Shown: one piece after another, positions 36,435 to 45,854 of the stretch
Layout: every line of letters starts with the position of its first letter
How positions within the stretch are numbered: the first letter of the stretch is position 1
Origin: Streptomyces sp. CB00455
GTDB lineage: Bacteria > Actinomycetota > Actinomycetes > Streptomycetales > Streptomycetaceae
Length of the DNA: 64,000 nucleotides
Assembly (NCBI RefSeq): GCF_001905445.1
Contig: NZ_LIVQ01000007.1
Coordinates: 390,910 to 454,909, forward strand
Direction of reading: 5' to 3'
Notes under the pieces: model-generated
Databases searched by the model: none
Told to the model about the DNA's origin: nothing
What the model saw: the letters and a program-made list of their open reading frames with translations, nothing else
Made by a program: the position numbers and the translations under genes

Positions 36435-38009
36435 ATGCCCGTACCCCGTCCCCGCCCGGCGTGCATCACCGGCCTCCTCGCCGCCACCGCCGTGGCCTCG
36501 GTGGCCATGACCCCGGCCTCTCCCGCCCTGGCGGTGACCGGACCCGGCGTCGCCGCCAGCCAGCACCCCTACGCCGTACAGATCGGTCTCGGCGACGAGG
36601 CGAACAGCCGGGGGTGCACCGGCGTACTCGTCGACCGCTCCTGGGTCCTGACCGCAACGAGTTGCTTCGCCGCCACGCCCGGCAGCACCGTATCGGCAGG
36701 CAAGCCCGCTCTCGCCGCCGCCGCAACGCTCAGCGACGGCCGGGTCCTCGAGATCACGGAGATCGCCCCCCGCGACGACCGTGACGCCGCGCTGGTCCGT
36801 CTGGCCACCCCCGCCGACGGCATCACCACCGCCAAGATCGCCGTTTCCGCTCCCGTCGCCAACACGGATGTGACGGCGGCCGGCTTCGGGCGTACCAAGA
36901 CCGAGTGGGTAACCGACCAGCTTCACACCGGACAGTTCACCGTGAACGCGACGACCGCCACCACCCTGTCCGTCACCGGCAAGGGTACCGACGCGATCTG
37001 CAAGGGCGATACGGGCGGCCCGCTGCTGACCGCCGCCGGGGCCGTCTCCGCGGTGGCCAGCCGCTCCTGGCAGGGCGGCTGCTTGGGAACTCCGTCGACG
37101 GAGACCCGCACCGGTGCGATCGCCGCACGCGTCGACGGCCTCGGCACCTGGATCGGACAGGTCACAATCCCACGCCGCGGCGCGGTGAACGAGACGGGCG
37201 GCAACGGCCGCATCCGCTGGGCCGACTTCGACGGCGACGGGAAGCCGGACTATCTCAGCATCGCCGACAGCGGCGCCGTGTCCGTCTGGCTCAACCGCGG
37301 AGGCAACCCCGCCGGCCCCTCTGGCTGGCAGTCTCTGGGCGCCGTCGCCACGGGCCTGACAAACGACCGCAACCGCGTGCGGTTCGCTGACTTCGACGGC
37401 GACGCCAAGGCCGACTACTTCCTGATCAACACCGACGGCTCGGTCGAGGTATACCTAAACCGGGGCGGCGACACACGCGGCGGCTGGAAGCACATCGGCA
37501 AGGTCGCCCTCGGGGTCACCGACGACCCGACCAAGGTCCGATTCGCCGACTGGGACGGCGACGGCCGCAGCGACTACCTTGCCTTCGACAACAACGGCGG
37601 TGTGACCGCCTACCTCAACCGCGGCGGCGACGTCCTCGGCGGCCAGGGTTGGCCCTCGCCCGGCAAGGTCACCACGGGGTCTACCAGCGAACGCGCCCGC
37701 GTCCGCTTCGCCGACAGCGACGGTGACGGCAAGACCGACTACTTCCTCATCAAGCCCGACGGCAAGGTCGACCTCTACCTCAACCGCGGCGGGGACGTCG
37801 TTCCCAACAGCGGTTGGAGCGTCGTCGGTCAGATCGCCACCGGTCTGACCACCGACCACACCATGGTGCAGTTCGCCGACTTCAACAACGACACCCACGC
37901 CGACTACGTGCTTGCCGGGGCCGGCGGCAGTGCGACGGTGTTCGCCTGGAACGGCGGAGACAAGGGCAACGGCTGGATCGACCTCGGCAAGGTCATCAAC
38001 GGCAGCTGA
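36435..38009 (+). CDS. secreted trypsin-like pseudoprotease with FG-GAP propeller
   Basis: ATG 36435 with GAAGGA upstream; the frame is open far upstream but only by overlap with the ALF gene. The 524-residue protein has a signal peptide (LLAATAVASVAMTPASPALA) and an S1 trypsin-like domain (about 33-270). The catalytic His position holds Ser76 (VLTATSC) and the nucleophile position Thr193 (CKGDTGGPLL); Asp117 remains (DRDAALVRL). It should not be a classical serine protease. About five calcium-binding repeats (RFADFDGDAKADYFLINTDG and relatives, each followed by YLNRGGD) form a C-terminal propeller. The same change is, as far as I recall, family-wide in Streptomyces. Likely co-regulated with its neighbours. 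Confidence 0.88.
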   Translation: MPVPRPRPACITGLLAATAVASVAMTPASPALAVTGPGVAASQHPYAVQIGLGDEANSRGCTGVLVDRSWVLTATSCFAATPGSTVSAGKPALAAAATLSDGRVLEITEIAPRDDRDAALVRLATPADGITTAKIAVSAPVANTDVTAAGFGRTKTEWVTDQLHTGQFTVNATTATTLSVTGKGTDAICKGDTGGPLLTAAGAVSAVASRSWQGGCLGTPSTETRTGAIAARVDGLGTWIGQVTIPRRGAVNETGGNGRIRWADFDGDGKPDYLSIADSGAVSVWLNRGGNPAGPSGWQSLGAVATGLTNDRNRVRFADFDGDAKADYFLINTDGSVEVYLNRGGDTRGGWKHIGKVALGVTDDPTKVRFADWDGDGRSDYLAFDNNGGVTAYLNRGGDVLGGQGWPSPGKVTTGSTSERARVRFADSDGDGKTDYFLIKPDGKVDLYLNRGGDVVPNSGWSVVGQIATGLTTDHTMVQFADFNNDTHADYVLAGAGGSATVFAWNGGDKGNGWIDLGKVINGS

Positions 38010-38045
38010 CCCGCACCAGCCTCCGCAGCACGAAGGGACCGACCC

Positions 38046-38076
38046 CCTCCTGCCCGCCCGCCGGCAGAGCAGGAGG
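38046..38076 (+). terminator. hairpin between secreted genes
   Basis: CCTCCTGC (38046-38053) and GCAGGAGG (38069-38076) form a perfect 8-bp stem with a 15-base loop just after the pseudoprotease stop. It may attenuate transcription into the next gene or stabilise the upstream transcript end. Confidence 0.45.
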
Positions 38077-38146
38077 CGGTCGCCCGTTGCCACACCCTTC
38101 ACACGGAGCCCCACCGTTCCGCAACCCCCGGAAGACCACATCAGCG

Positions 38147-39706
38147 ATGAACCGCCGCATGTCCCTGGCCACCGCCCTCATCCTCGGGGCAACCACCGCA
38201 CTCGGCCTGAGCACCGCACCGGCCACTGCCGTGCCGCAGCCCGCGCCACCGCTGATCCGGATCATGCCGCTCGGCGACTCGATCACCGCAGGCGAGGGCA
38301 GCAGCGGCCGGGCCGGCTACCGTGCCCCGCTCTGGGACCTGATCACGGCTCAGAATGGCTACACCCCCGACTTTGTCGGATCCGTCTCCTCCGGCACCAC
38401 CCGGGACCCGGACAACGAAGGCCACAGCGGCTACACCATCAAGGCCATCCGCGACGGCATCGACCGGTGGCAGGCGGCAGCGGCGCCGGATGTCGTCCTT
38501 CTCCACTTGGGCATCAACGACCTCAACTCCCACAGCGCTGACCCCGCCGCTGCATCAGCCGAACTGACCGCGCTGATCGACCGCATCGACACCAACAGGC
38601 CCGGCGTCACCGTCATCGTCCAAGGACTCCTCACCGACACCCGCGGACAAACCGAACGCACACGCGTCTTCAACGCCACCCTGCAAGAAGCGGTGGCCGC
38701 ACGCGCCGCATCCGGCAGGCACTTGCGTTATGCGGAGCCCCCGCGCCTTGACCTACCCACCGAGCTGCCCGATGGTCTCCACCCCAGCGACGGCGGGTAC
38801 CGCAAAATGGCGACCGCCTACGACGAGGCCTTGCGTACGGCGATCGCGGACGGCTGGACGCGGCCCGGGCAGGCCCCCCGGGCCGGCACGGAGTCGGGCG
38901 GGACGGCCCGCCTGCGCTGGGCCGACTTCGACGGCGACGGGCGCACCGACGAGCTGACCATCGCCGACTCGGGGGAAGTCCGGGCCCGCCTCAACCGCGC
39001 TGGCGCCGGAGCTGGTACCTGGCAGGAGACAGGGCCTCTCGCCACCGGAGTCACGACCGACCGCACCCGCGTCCGCTTCGCCGACTTCGACGGCGACGGG
39101 CGCGCCGACTACCTCTACATCGCCCCCGACGGCAGCGTCACCGCCTACCTCAACCGCGGCGGAGACATCAGCGGTCCCGCCGGCTGGGAGCACATCGGCC
39201 GTATCGCGGGCGGCACCACCACCGCCCACCAGCAGGTGCGCTTCGCCGATTTCGACGGCGACGGACGGGCCGACTACTGGACCATCGCCGACGGAGGGGC
39301 CATCAACGTGCACCTCAACCGCGGCGGTGACCGGTCCGGAGCCGGCGGCTGGACGGACCTCGGCCGGATCGCCACGGGCACCACCGGCGACCGCACCCGC
39401 GTCCGGCTCGCGGACTACGACAGTGACGGACGAGCCGACTACTGGACCGTCAACCCCGACGGCAGCCTGACGACCTACGTCAACCGCGGCGGCGACCAGC
39501 ACGGCGGGTGGCAGTCGGCCGGCCGTACCGCATCCGGAGTGACCACCGACCACACACGAGTCCAGCTCGCGGACCTGACCGCCGACCACCACGCCGACTA
39601 CCTCCTCCAACAGGCCGACGGCCGTACCGTCCTCTACGCCTTCGACGGTGGCGACCCCTTCCCGGCCGGCTGGATCAACCTCGGCACCTTGCCCGACCGC
39701 CCCTGA
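38147..39706 (+). CDS. secreted SGNH/GDSL hydrolase with FG-GAP propeller (copy 1)
   Basis: ATG 38147 (MNRRMSLATALILGATTALG), 519 residues with a signal peptide ending near ATA-VP. The SGNH domain (about 34-245) has the nucleophile Ser in MPLGDSITAGEGSS, the Asn of block III in LGINDLN and the Asp-His pair in DGLHPSDGGYRKM. About five DxDGDG calcium-binding repeats (RWADFDGDGRTDELTIADSG type, with YLNRGGD) follow. It probably de-acylates an extracellular polysaccharide or lipid, with the propeller as a binding module. Strongly related to the next gene, from which it is 66 bases away. Confidence 0.88.
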   Translation: MNRRMSLATALILGATTALGLSTAPATAVPQPAPPLIRIMPLGDSITAGEGSSGRAGYRAPLWDLITAQNGYTPDFVGSVSSGTTRDPDNEGHSGYTIKAIRDGIDRWQAAAAPDVVLLHLGINDLNSHSADPAAASAELTALIDRIDTNRPGVTVIVQGLLTDTRGQTERTRVFNATLQEAVAARAASGRHLRYAEPPRLDLPTELPDGLHPSDGGYRKMATAYDEALRTAIADGWTRPGQAPRAGTESGGTARLRWADFDGDGRTDELTIADSGEVRARLNRAGAGAGTWQETGPLATGVTTDRTRVRFADFDGDGRADYLYIAPDGSVTAYLNRGGDISGPAGWEHIGRIAGGTTTAHQQVRFADFDGDGRADYWTIADGGAINVHLNRGGDRSGAGGWTDLGRIATGTTGDRTRVRLADYDSDGRADYWTVNPDGSLTTYVNRGGDQHGGWQSAGRTASGVTTDHTRVQLADLTADHHADYLLQQADGRTVLYAFDGGDPFPAGWINLGTLPDRP

Positions 39707-39772
39707 TCCGCCGGCGCCCCCGCAGCCGATCCCGCCCGACGCAGTCACCACCACCAGAAAGCAGAACGATCC

Positions 39773-41308
39773 ATGCCGCAGACCATCACCACCCTCGCGA
39801 TGGCCGCCGCCCTGGGTGCCGGGGCGACCATTACGACGGCAGCCCCCGCAGCCGCCGCCGTCAACCCCGCACCCCCGGTCCTGCGCGTTATGCCGCTGGG
39901 CGACTCGATCACCGACGGGTACCAGAGCTCGACGAATTCCGGCTACCGCCTACAGCTGTGGCAGAGGTCCCAGACGCACAACGGCTTCCGCGCGGATCTC
40001 GTCGGGTCAAGGCAGTCTGGTTCCGGGCCCGACTCGGACAACGAAGCCCACGGCGCCACCATGATCAACGACTTCCGGGGCAAGGTGACCGACTGGGTGC
40101 GCGGCGCCGAACCGGACGTCGTCCTCCTGCACCACGGCATCAACGACCTGGACCGCGGAACCGACAAGACCAACGCACCTGCCCGGCTCGCAGCCGTGAC
40201 CGACGAGATCCTCGCCGCGCGCCCCGGTGTCACCGTCGTAGTAATGGGCCTGATCCCCATCTCCGGACCGCCCGGAGTACCGGCGTTCAACACCGCCGTG
40301 CGGCAGTGGGTCTCGGCCAAGGCACAGGCCGGGGCCAAGGTCCGCTACGTCGACGCCCCGGGCCTCGTACGCGGAGAGATGGTCGACGGCCTGCACCCCA
40401 ACGACGCCGGATACCGGAAGATGGGCGACGCGTTCTTCGAAGGCATCGACCGGTCTGTCGCGGACGGCACTGCAGTCCGCACCCACCGAGGCCGGGCAGG
40501 GACCGAGTCGGGCGGCGCCGACCGGCTGCGCTGGGCGGACTGGGACGGCGACGGCCGCGCCGACCGGGTCCTGGTCCAGGACAACGGCACGGTGCGTGTC
40601 CTGCTCAACCGCGGCGGTAACGGCCGGGGCGGCTGGGAGGACCTCGGACAGATCGCGACGGGGATGACCACTGACCGCACGCGGGTGCGCTTCGCCGACT
40701 GGGACGGAGACGGCCGTGCCGACTACGTCCTGATCTCGGAGACGGGCTCGGTGTCGGTCTACCTCAACCGTGGCGGGGACGGCCACGGCGGCTGGGACCT
40801 CGCCGACAAGGTGGCGTCCGGCCTGACCCGGGACGCGGGCCAGGTCCGCTTCGTGGACTTCGACGGCGACGGCCGCACCGACTACGCGTGGGTCCGGCCC
40901 GACGGCCCCGTCACCGTCTACCTCAACAAGGGCGGCGACGGCCGGGGAGGCTGGCAGGACCGCGGCACCATCGCCACGGGCGGGACGACGGACCCGACCC
41001 GCGTACGGTGGACGGACTTCGACGGGGACGGATACGCCGACTACTCCGCTGTCCGCGCCGACGGCGCGGTGGACACCTACCTCAACCGCGGCGGCGACTA
41101 TCACGGTGGTTGGTCCGTCCCCGCGGGCCCCGTCACGGCGGGTACGACGACAGAGCACCAGCAGGTGGCCTTCGCAGACTTCGACGGCGACGGACACAGC
41201 GACTACATCCGGACCGTGGCCGACGGTTCCTCGACCGTGCGGGTCTGGAACGGCGGCGACGGCGCCGGAGGCTGGACCGACCTCGGCACAGCCTCCACGG
41301 CCGGCTGA
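39773..41308 (+). CDS. secreted SGNH/GDSL hydrolase with FG-GAP propeller (copy 2)
   Basis: A 511-residue paralogue of the preceding gene. The signal is TITTLAMAAALGAGATITTA (cleavage near AAA-VN). The nucleophile is in MPLGDSITDGYQSS, Asn in HGINDLD and Asp-His in DGLHPNDAGYRKM. Five propeller repeats of the same DWDGDGRADYVLISETG type follow. The two hydrolases diverge in their enzymatic half more than in the propeller, which suggests tandem duplication with different substrates. The ribosome site is weak (AGAAAGCAG), consistent with coupling to the upstream gene. Confidence 0.88.
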   Translation: MPQTITTLAMAAALGAGATITTAAPAAAAVNPAPPVLRVMPLGDSITDGYQSSTNSGYRLQLWQRSQTHNGFRADLVGSRQSGSGPDSDNEAHGATMINDFRGKVTDWVRGAEPDVVLLHHGINDLDRGTDKTNAPARLAAVTDEILAARPGVTVVVMGLIPISGPPGVPAFNTAVRQWVSAKAQAGAKVRYVDAPGLVRGEMVDGLHPNDAGYRKMGDAFFEGIDRSVADGTAVRTHRGRAGTESGGADRLRWADWDGDGRADRVLVQDNGTVRVLLNRGGNGRGGWEDLGQIATGMTTDRTRVRFADWDGDGRADYVLISETGSVSVYLNRGGDGHGGWDLADKVASGLTRDAGQVRFVDFDGDGRTDYAWVRPDGPVTVYLNKGGDGRGGWQDRGTIATGGTTDPTRVRWTDFDGDGYADYSAVRADGAVDTYLNRGGDYHGGWSVPAGPVTAGTTTEHQQVAFADFDGDGHSDYIRTVADGSSTVRVWNGGDGAGGWTDLGTASTAG

Positions 41309-41499
41309 TACCCCCGCGCGGACCGTGAATCCCAGGAGCCCAGCCCTTGGATCTCGCGAGCGCCTGATCGCGCTGGACCGGCTGTAGGCAATGCTCACGG
41401 ACCTATCGTCGAGGCGACGTGGGTCAGGGCCCGCTGAAGAACAGGTGAGTACCCGGTTGTCAGGCCACTCAATGCTGTGACCGGGAAGGTTCACCGGCT

Positions 41500-41632
41500 T
41501 GCTGCTCGCGGTCAGGACCGCCGAACCGGTTGGGTGTCGGGCGCCATCCGGTCCGGCAGGTGGAGGCGCGGTGGCGTACCCCGTCCGAGTGCGACGAGGA
41601 GCGGCTGCAGCAGATCATGCGCCGGGGGAGTA
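41500..41632 (+). pseudogene. IS630-family N-terminal scrap
   Basis: One forward frame reads VRQVEARWRTPSECDEERLQ then QIMRRGS, which matches the start of IS630-type transposases (ERLQQIVRRGS). It is cut exactly where the IS5-like element begins at the CTAG of 41633. The part after that element belongs to a later region of an IS630 transposase. Confidence 0.45.
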
Positions 41633-42528
41633 CTAGGAGTTGTCGTCAAAGTGTCATGCCCACATGAGGAGCGATGCGAGGGTGATGGCTGCTTGGTAGG
41701 ACTGGGCGGCCTTGTCGTATCGAGTGGCGATGCCGCGCCACTGCTTGAGGCGGTTGAAGGCGTTCCACGACGTTGCGATGCTTGTAGACCTGCTTGTCGA
41801 AGGCCGGCGGGCGGCCACTTGACTGCCGCGCCGGGCACGGTTGCGGACCTGGTCCGACCGCTCAGGGATCGTGTGTGTGATACCGCGGCGCCGCAGCCAG
41901 GTCCGGATCGCCATGGAGCTATAGCCCTTGTCACCGATGACATGGTCCGGCCGGGTCCGGGGTCGGCCCGGACCGAGGCGGGGCACCCGTATCGCATCCA
42001 TCACGGCGGCGAACTGGGTGCACTCGTTGGTGTTCCCGCCGTCAGATCAAAGGCGAGCGGACGGCCCGATCCGTCGCAGGCCAGGTGAATCTTGCTGGTC
42101 AGCCCGCCGCGGGACCGTCCGAGAGCCGGGCTGCGGAGCCCCCTTTTCGGGCCCCGGCCGCGTGTTGGTGGGCCCGGACGACGGTCGAGTCCACCGACGC
42201 CAGCCAGTCAACGGTTCCCGCCGCGTCCGCTTGCGCCTGCGCGGCCTGGAGCATCCGGTCAAAGGTTCCGTCCGCCGCCCACCGGCGGAACCGGGTGTGG
42301 AGGCTGGCCCACGAGCCGTATCGCTCGGGCACGTCCCGCCAGGCGACCCCGGTGCGGAACTTCCACACGATCCCGTTGAGGACCGTCCGGTCGTCCAGCC
42401 GTGGCCGCCCCAGCGCGGGCTGAGGAAGCAACGGCTGCATGAGTTCCCACTCGGCATCGGACAGTTCATGGCGACGTATCACCCAACCGTGATCCACAAC
42501 ACAAGATCACTTTGACGACAGACCCTAG
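41633..42528 (-). mobile_element. IS5-family-like element
   Basis: Imperfect terminal repeats: left CTAGGAGTTGTCGTCAAAG, right (reverse complement) CTAGGGTCTGTCGTCAAAG, both starting with CTAG (41633-41636 and 42525-42528). The transposase is on the minus strand and broken. The element interrupts IS630-derived sequence. Confidence 0.78.
41654..42497 (-). pseudogene. IS5-family transposase in two or more frames
   Basis: Frame one begins near 42497: VIRRHELSDAEWELMQPLLP, VWKFRTGVAWRDVPERYGSW and DWLASVDSTVVRAHQHAAGA (catalytic Asp), ending at 42099. A second frame carries RSRGGLTSKIHLACDGSGRP. A third reads RPRTRPDHVIGDKGYSSMAI (second Asp) and NRLKQWRGIATRYDKAAQSY, ending TGA at 41654. Many IS5 elements use one programmed frameshift, but here a further disruption near 42010 makes activity unlikely. 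Confidence 0.8.
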
Positions 42529-42531
42529 TCC

Positions 42532-43286
42532 TGGCAGGCACCCGCCCGCCGGGCATTCGGACGCGACGAGCACGCCGTCGATCTATGGAAGAAGGAGGGT
42601 GTGGCCGAAGGTAAAAGCCTCGCGGCGGCGTCCGGGGCATGCCTCGTCTTCGAGGACGAGGCCGGCTTCTCGATGACGCCGCCGGTCGCCCGTACCTGGG
42701 GTGGCGCGGACACACCTCCGTCATCCGCGTCCGCTCCCGCCGCGGCACCTCGGTCGCCGCCCTGTGCTGCTACAAACCCGGCGAGAAGAGCCGCCTCATC
42801 CACCGGCCCCGCACCCCTCTCCTCCTCAAGGGCGCCCGCAAGAGCTTCTCCTGGAAGGACTACCGCGACCTCCTGGTCCGCGCGCACATCCAGCTCGACG
42901 GCCCCATCGTGGTGGTCTGGGACAACCTCAACACCCACCTGGCCGCCGGACTGAAGCAGTACGAGGCCGAACACGACTGGCTCACCACCATCCGCCTCCC
43001 GCCCTATGCACCGGACTTGAACCCCGTCGAGGCGGTCTGGTCACTCGTGCGCAGAGCGATGGCCAACATCGCCTTCGACACACCCGACGACCTCGACCGC
43101 ACACTCCGCCGCGAGTTACGCAGGATCCAGCTCCGGCCCCACCTGATCGGCGGCTGCCTCACCGCCACAGGCCTGACCATCAAATGTCCCCATCGTCGGC
43201 ACAGCCGAGGAGCCGGACCGGCTCCTGCCCGCGCAGCCCACCTACCAGGTCTGGGTGTCCGTCGGGACCCACCCATCCCACCCTGA
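42532..43286 (+). pseudogene. IS630-family transposase, truncated and frameshifted
   Basis: The frame opens after the IS5-like element with ARRAFGRDEHAVDLWKKE and SGACLVFEDEAGFSMTPPVA (first catalytic Asp). After a shift near 42700 it continues RGHTSVIRVRSRRGTSVAAL, VVWDNLNTHLAAGLKQYEA (second Asp) and PYAPDLNPVEAVWSLVRRAM (Glu), to a stop at 43286. N-terminal HTH sequences are missing here. All three catalytic residues survive but in two frames. Confidence 0.82.
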
Positions 43287-43323
43287 AAACCTCACTAATG
43301 GTGCGCGGCGATGGGCCTACTGC

Positions 43324-43794
43324 TCATCTTGGGTTCCAGATTTGGTACCCGTTGTCCCATTGGGTGGGCAAGGTGTACACACCGCCTTGCGCGTTGCCGT
43401 CCAGAGAGCGAACATCCTGTACGTGCAGTAGGTGCATACTGGCCCCGCTGCCGTCCGGCCCGTCCCATTCCCAGAGTTGGTAATCGTTCCCGCTCTGGCA
43501 AGGCAAGGTGTAGACCTGTCCGCGCCCGTTGGCGTCGAGACACCTTCCGGTCGCCGTGTTGCGCAGCTTCCACCACCCCGACCCATCCTGGTAGGTATCC
43601 CAGTGCTGGTAGTTGTTGCCGCCTTGGCAGGGAAGAGTGTAAACTTCGCCAGCTGCGTTGCTGTCTAGGCAGCGGCCCGTCTTGAGATTCTGGATGGCGG
43701 TGGCGTTTGCAGCCTGGGCTGGCTGAAGGGGGGCGGCCAAGGAGAGAGCTAGGACGAATCCGGCTGTGCTGACTGTGCGAGCCAGGTTTTGCAA
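43324..43794 (-). CDS. secreted ricin-type beta-trefoil lectin
   Basis: TTG start ending at 43794, behind a GAGGGG site. The 156-residue protein has a signal peptide (VSTAGFVLALSLAAPLQPAQ, cleavage near AQA-AN). It is then a single ricin-B domain with three repeats: KTGRCLDSNAAGEVYTLPCQ, ATGRCLDANGRGQVYTLPCQ and a third in which the first Cys is replaced (VRSLDGNAQGGVYTLPTQ). QHW/QLW/QIW marks each trefoil unit. It would bind sugars outside the cell, with no catalytic partner. It is an intact island between dead transposases. Confidence 0.87.
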   Translation of the reverse strand: MQNLARTVSTAGFVLALSLAAPLQPAQAANATAIQNLKTGRCLDSNAAGEVYTLPCQGGNNYQHWDTYQDGSGWWKLRNTATGRCLDANGRGQVYTLPCQSGNDYQLWEWDGPDGSGASMHLLHVQDVRSLDGNAQGGVYTLPTQWDNGYQIWNPR

Positions 43795-43849
43795 GGGGAG
43801 CCCCTCAGTTTGGCGTGTCTGTGATCGTTTGTAGGCTATCTGCGCGGCC

Positions 43850-44150
43850 TGGGCATGCCTAATTGCCCGGGAATACTGGCCTGACCGACCCAGCGTCTGG
43901 GCGCACGGGCGCGCTGCGCTGTTCGCTGCCGGCCCACCGCCCGGCAGGCCCGCTCCGTCGCTGCGAAAGCCTCCGCAGACGCCTCGTCGATCTGGTCACC
44001 GGGCCGGACGTCGACCACACGCGCCCGCCCGTCCGCGAGGCGTACGAAGTAGTCCGGTGCATGCCGACGCGGACGCTGTCCGTCGTGCCAGTGCAGCCAG
44101 AACGGCTGCTGAGCGCGGACGTCGCCGGCTCCGTGCGGCTGATCGCCGAC
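43850..44150 (-). pseudogene. TnsA-like transposase endonuclease fragment
   Basis: One minus-strand frame reads QPFWLHWHDGQRPRRHAPDY, FVRLADGRARVVDVRPGDQI and AEAFAATERACRAVGRQ. This is the nuclease core of Streptomyces TnsA-like heteromeric transposase subunits (D...DYFV...VVDVR). It is cut at both ends. A forward frame at about 44110-44260 (ADPAAMDGIGQRLHDIALTD) also has some coding look, so the assignment of the upstream part is uncertain. Confidence 0.5.
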
Positions 44151-44289
44151 CCCGCAGCCATGGACGGCATCGGCCAACGGCTCCACGACATCGCCCTCAC
44201 CGACGGGCACCAAGAAGTCGCCAACGCGATGACCTACGCCTTCGGCGGTGCGACGTCCCGGACTGCGAAAGGCGACCACCATCGAAGCG

Positions 44290-44595
44290 CGGCATAGACA
44301 TGTCGGCCAGCAGGGACCGCAACCTGTCGACGTCGATCCGGCCATGGTTGAGGGCTCCGTACAACGCTCCGTGCCCACGCCGATGCTCGGGCACCAGCGT
44401 CAGGTCCACCGGCGACACCCCACCGGCCCGTCGACGCACAGCAGGCGCGTCCGTCAGCTCGAACAGTTCGTCACGCCGGGCGGTCAGACACTCATAGAAC
44501 TCGGCCCGGGAGCGTGACGCTTCCGCGAACGCTTCCCTCCGGACAGCATCAGGCAGCAGACTCACTCTCACGGCCTTCGTCTTGGTCACGTGCAC
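44290..44595 (-). pseudogene. transposase N-terminal fragment
   Basis: The minus strand begins MHVTKTKAVRVSLLPDAVRR, then AEFYECLTARRDELFELTDA, PVDLTLVPEHRRGHGALYGA and LNHGRIDVDRLRSLLADMSM, PRFDGGR. This is the start of a large Streptomyces transposase family with an approximately 450-residue product. It has an internal deletion after FELTDA and breaks off at about 44290 before the catalytic part. Confidence 0.65.
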
Positions 44596-44660
44596 TTTGG
44601 TCGGAGCACATGATCAGACGAAGGCCGCCCCCGTGTCCGGCAAATGCCCAGGTGAGCGAC

Positions 44661-45743
44661 CTAGGCCCTGTGTGGTGTCGTGATCAGTTGCTGGGTTTAG
44701 CCTTCTCGGTGGGGCGGGACCCGGTAGGACATTGGTCGTGACGCGTAGGCAACTCACCAATGCTCAGTGGAAGTTCATCGAGCCGTACCTGCTGATCGGC
44801 AGGTACGGCCCGTACCCCGAGCGGCTGCGGGAACAGTTCGAGGGGGTGGGTGATCTGGCGGTTCCGTTCCAGCGGCCGGTGGCGGGAGACGCCTGCCGAG
44901 TTCGGTCCCTGGGCCACCGTCTACGGGCGTTTCCGGGTCTGGCGGCACGCCGGCGTCTTCTCCGCGCTGCTGGAAGGCGTGATCGCCGAAGCCGCCCGCG
45001 CAGAGAGAACCGACTTGTCGCTGGTCAGCGTGGGTTCCACAACGGTCCGCGCCCACCACGACGCCGCCGGGATGCGCGTCGGCAAGGGCCTCAGGGAGGC
45101 CCTGGAAGAGGCTGCGCGGGAACAGGAAGAGGGCCGGTAAAAAGGGGCGGCCCGGAGGAACAGAACGGACAGGCCGAGCGTCGACGCGTGCGACGCCGAC
45201 GCCAGCTCCGTCTGAACCAAGCCCTGCTCGGCAGGTCCCGTGGCGGACTGACCAGCAAGATCCATCTCGCCTCGGACCGCAGATGCCGTCCGCTCGCGTT
45301 CATCCTGACCACCGGACAGGCCGCGGACAGCCCGCATTTCATCCCCGTGCTCGAGAAGGTGCTGATTCGTCTGCCGGCCGGCCGCCCCCGCACCAGATCC
45401 GGCGCGGTCGCCGGCGACAAAGGCCTACTCATCCCGCAGCAACCGCGCCTACCTGCGCAAACGCAAAATCAAAGCAGTCATCCCGGAGAAGAAGGACCAG
45501 GCTGCCCACCGGAAGAAGAAGGGCACGAAAGGCGGCCGGCCCGTCAGTTACGACGTCGATCTCTACAAGGAACGGAACACGGTCGAACGTGATCAACAAG
45601 CTGAAGGCCTGGCGCGGCATCGCCACCCGCTACGACAAGGCACCCGAAAGCTACCTCGCCGGCCTCCACCTCCGCGCCGCAATGATCTGGATCGACGACC
45701 TCCTGAAAGCCGCCGACTGATCACAACCTCACACAGGCCCTAG
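44661..45743 (+). mobile_element. IS5-family-like element
   Basis: Left end CTAGGCCCTGTGTGGTGTCG, right end (reverse complement) CTAGGGCCTGTGTGAGGTTG, both followed by TGATCAG; the ends start at CTAG 44661-44664 and 45740-45743. It carries one transposase gene in several frames. Confidence 0.78.
44738..45720 (+). pseudogene. IS5-family transposase, multiply frameshifted
   Basis: From near 44738: VTRRQLTNAQWKFIEPYLLI, PYPERLREQFEGV. After a shift, WATVYGRFRVWRHAGVFSAL and LVSVGSTTVRAHHDAAGMR (the usual catalytic Asp of VDST is replaced by Gly in VGST). Then RSRGGLTSKIHLASDRRCRP, and finally NVINKLKAWRGIATRYDKAP to the TGA at 45720. At least three frame changes and the lost Asp make it inactive. 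Confidence 0.82.
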
Positions 45744-45854
45744 TGTCCTGAGTCGGAGAGTCGTCGGCAGGTCGCGGCGACTTTGTCGATGTTCCGGGTG
45801 GCGGACGTGCCCGGCCCATGGGGCAGGCGTCCACGGCCCTGATTACCGCTACTA

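Noticed and set aside
37455..41494. Long minus-strand frames opposite the FG-GAP genes
   Set aside because: Val/Gly-rich mirror images of the DGDG repeats; no starts or families.
43863..44297. Forward frame as an independent gene
   Set aside because: Its first half is antisense to the TnsA-like nuclease core; only a short stretch near 44110-44260 looks coding and has no start.
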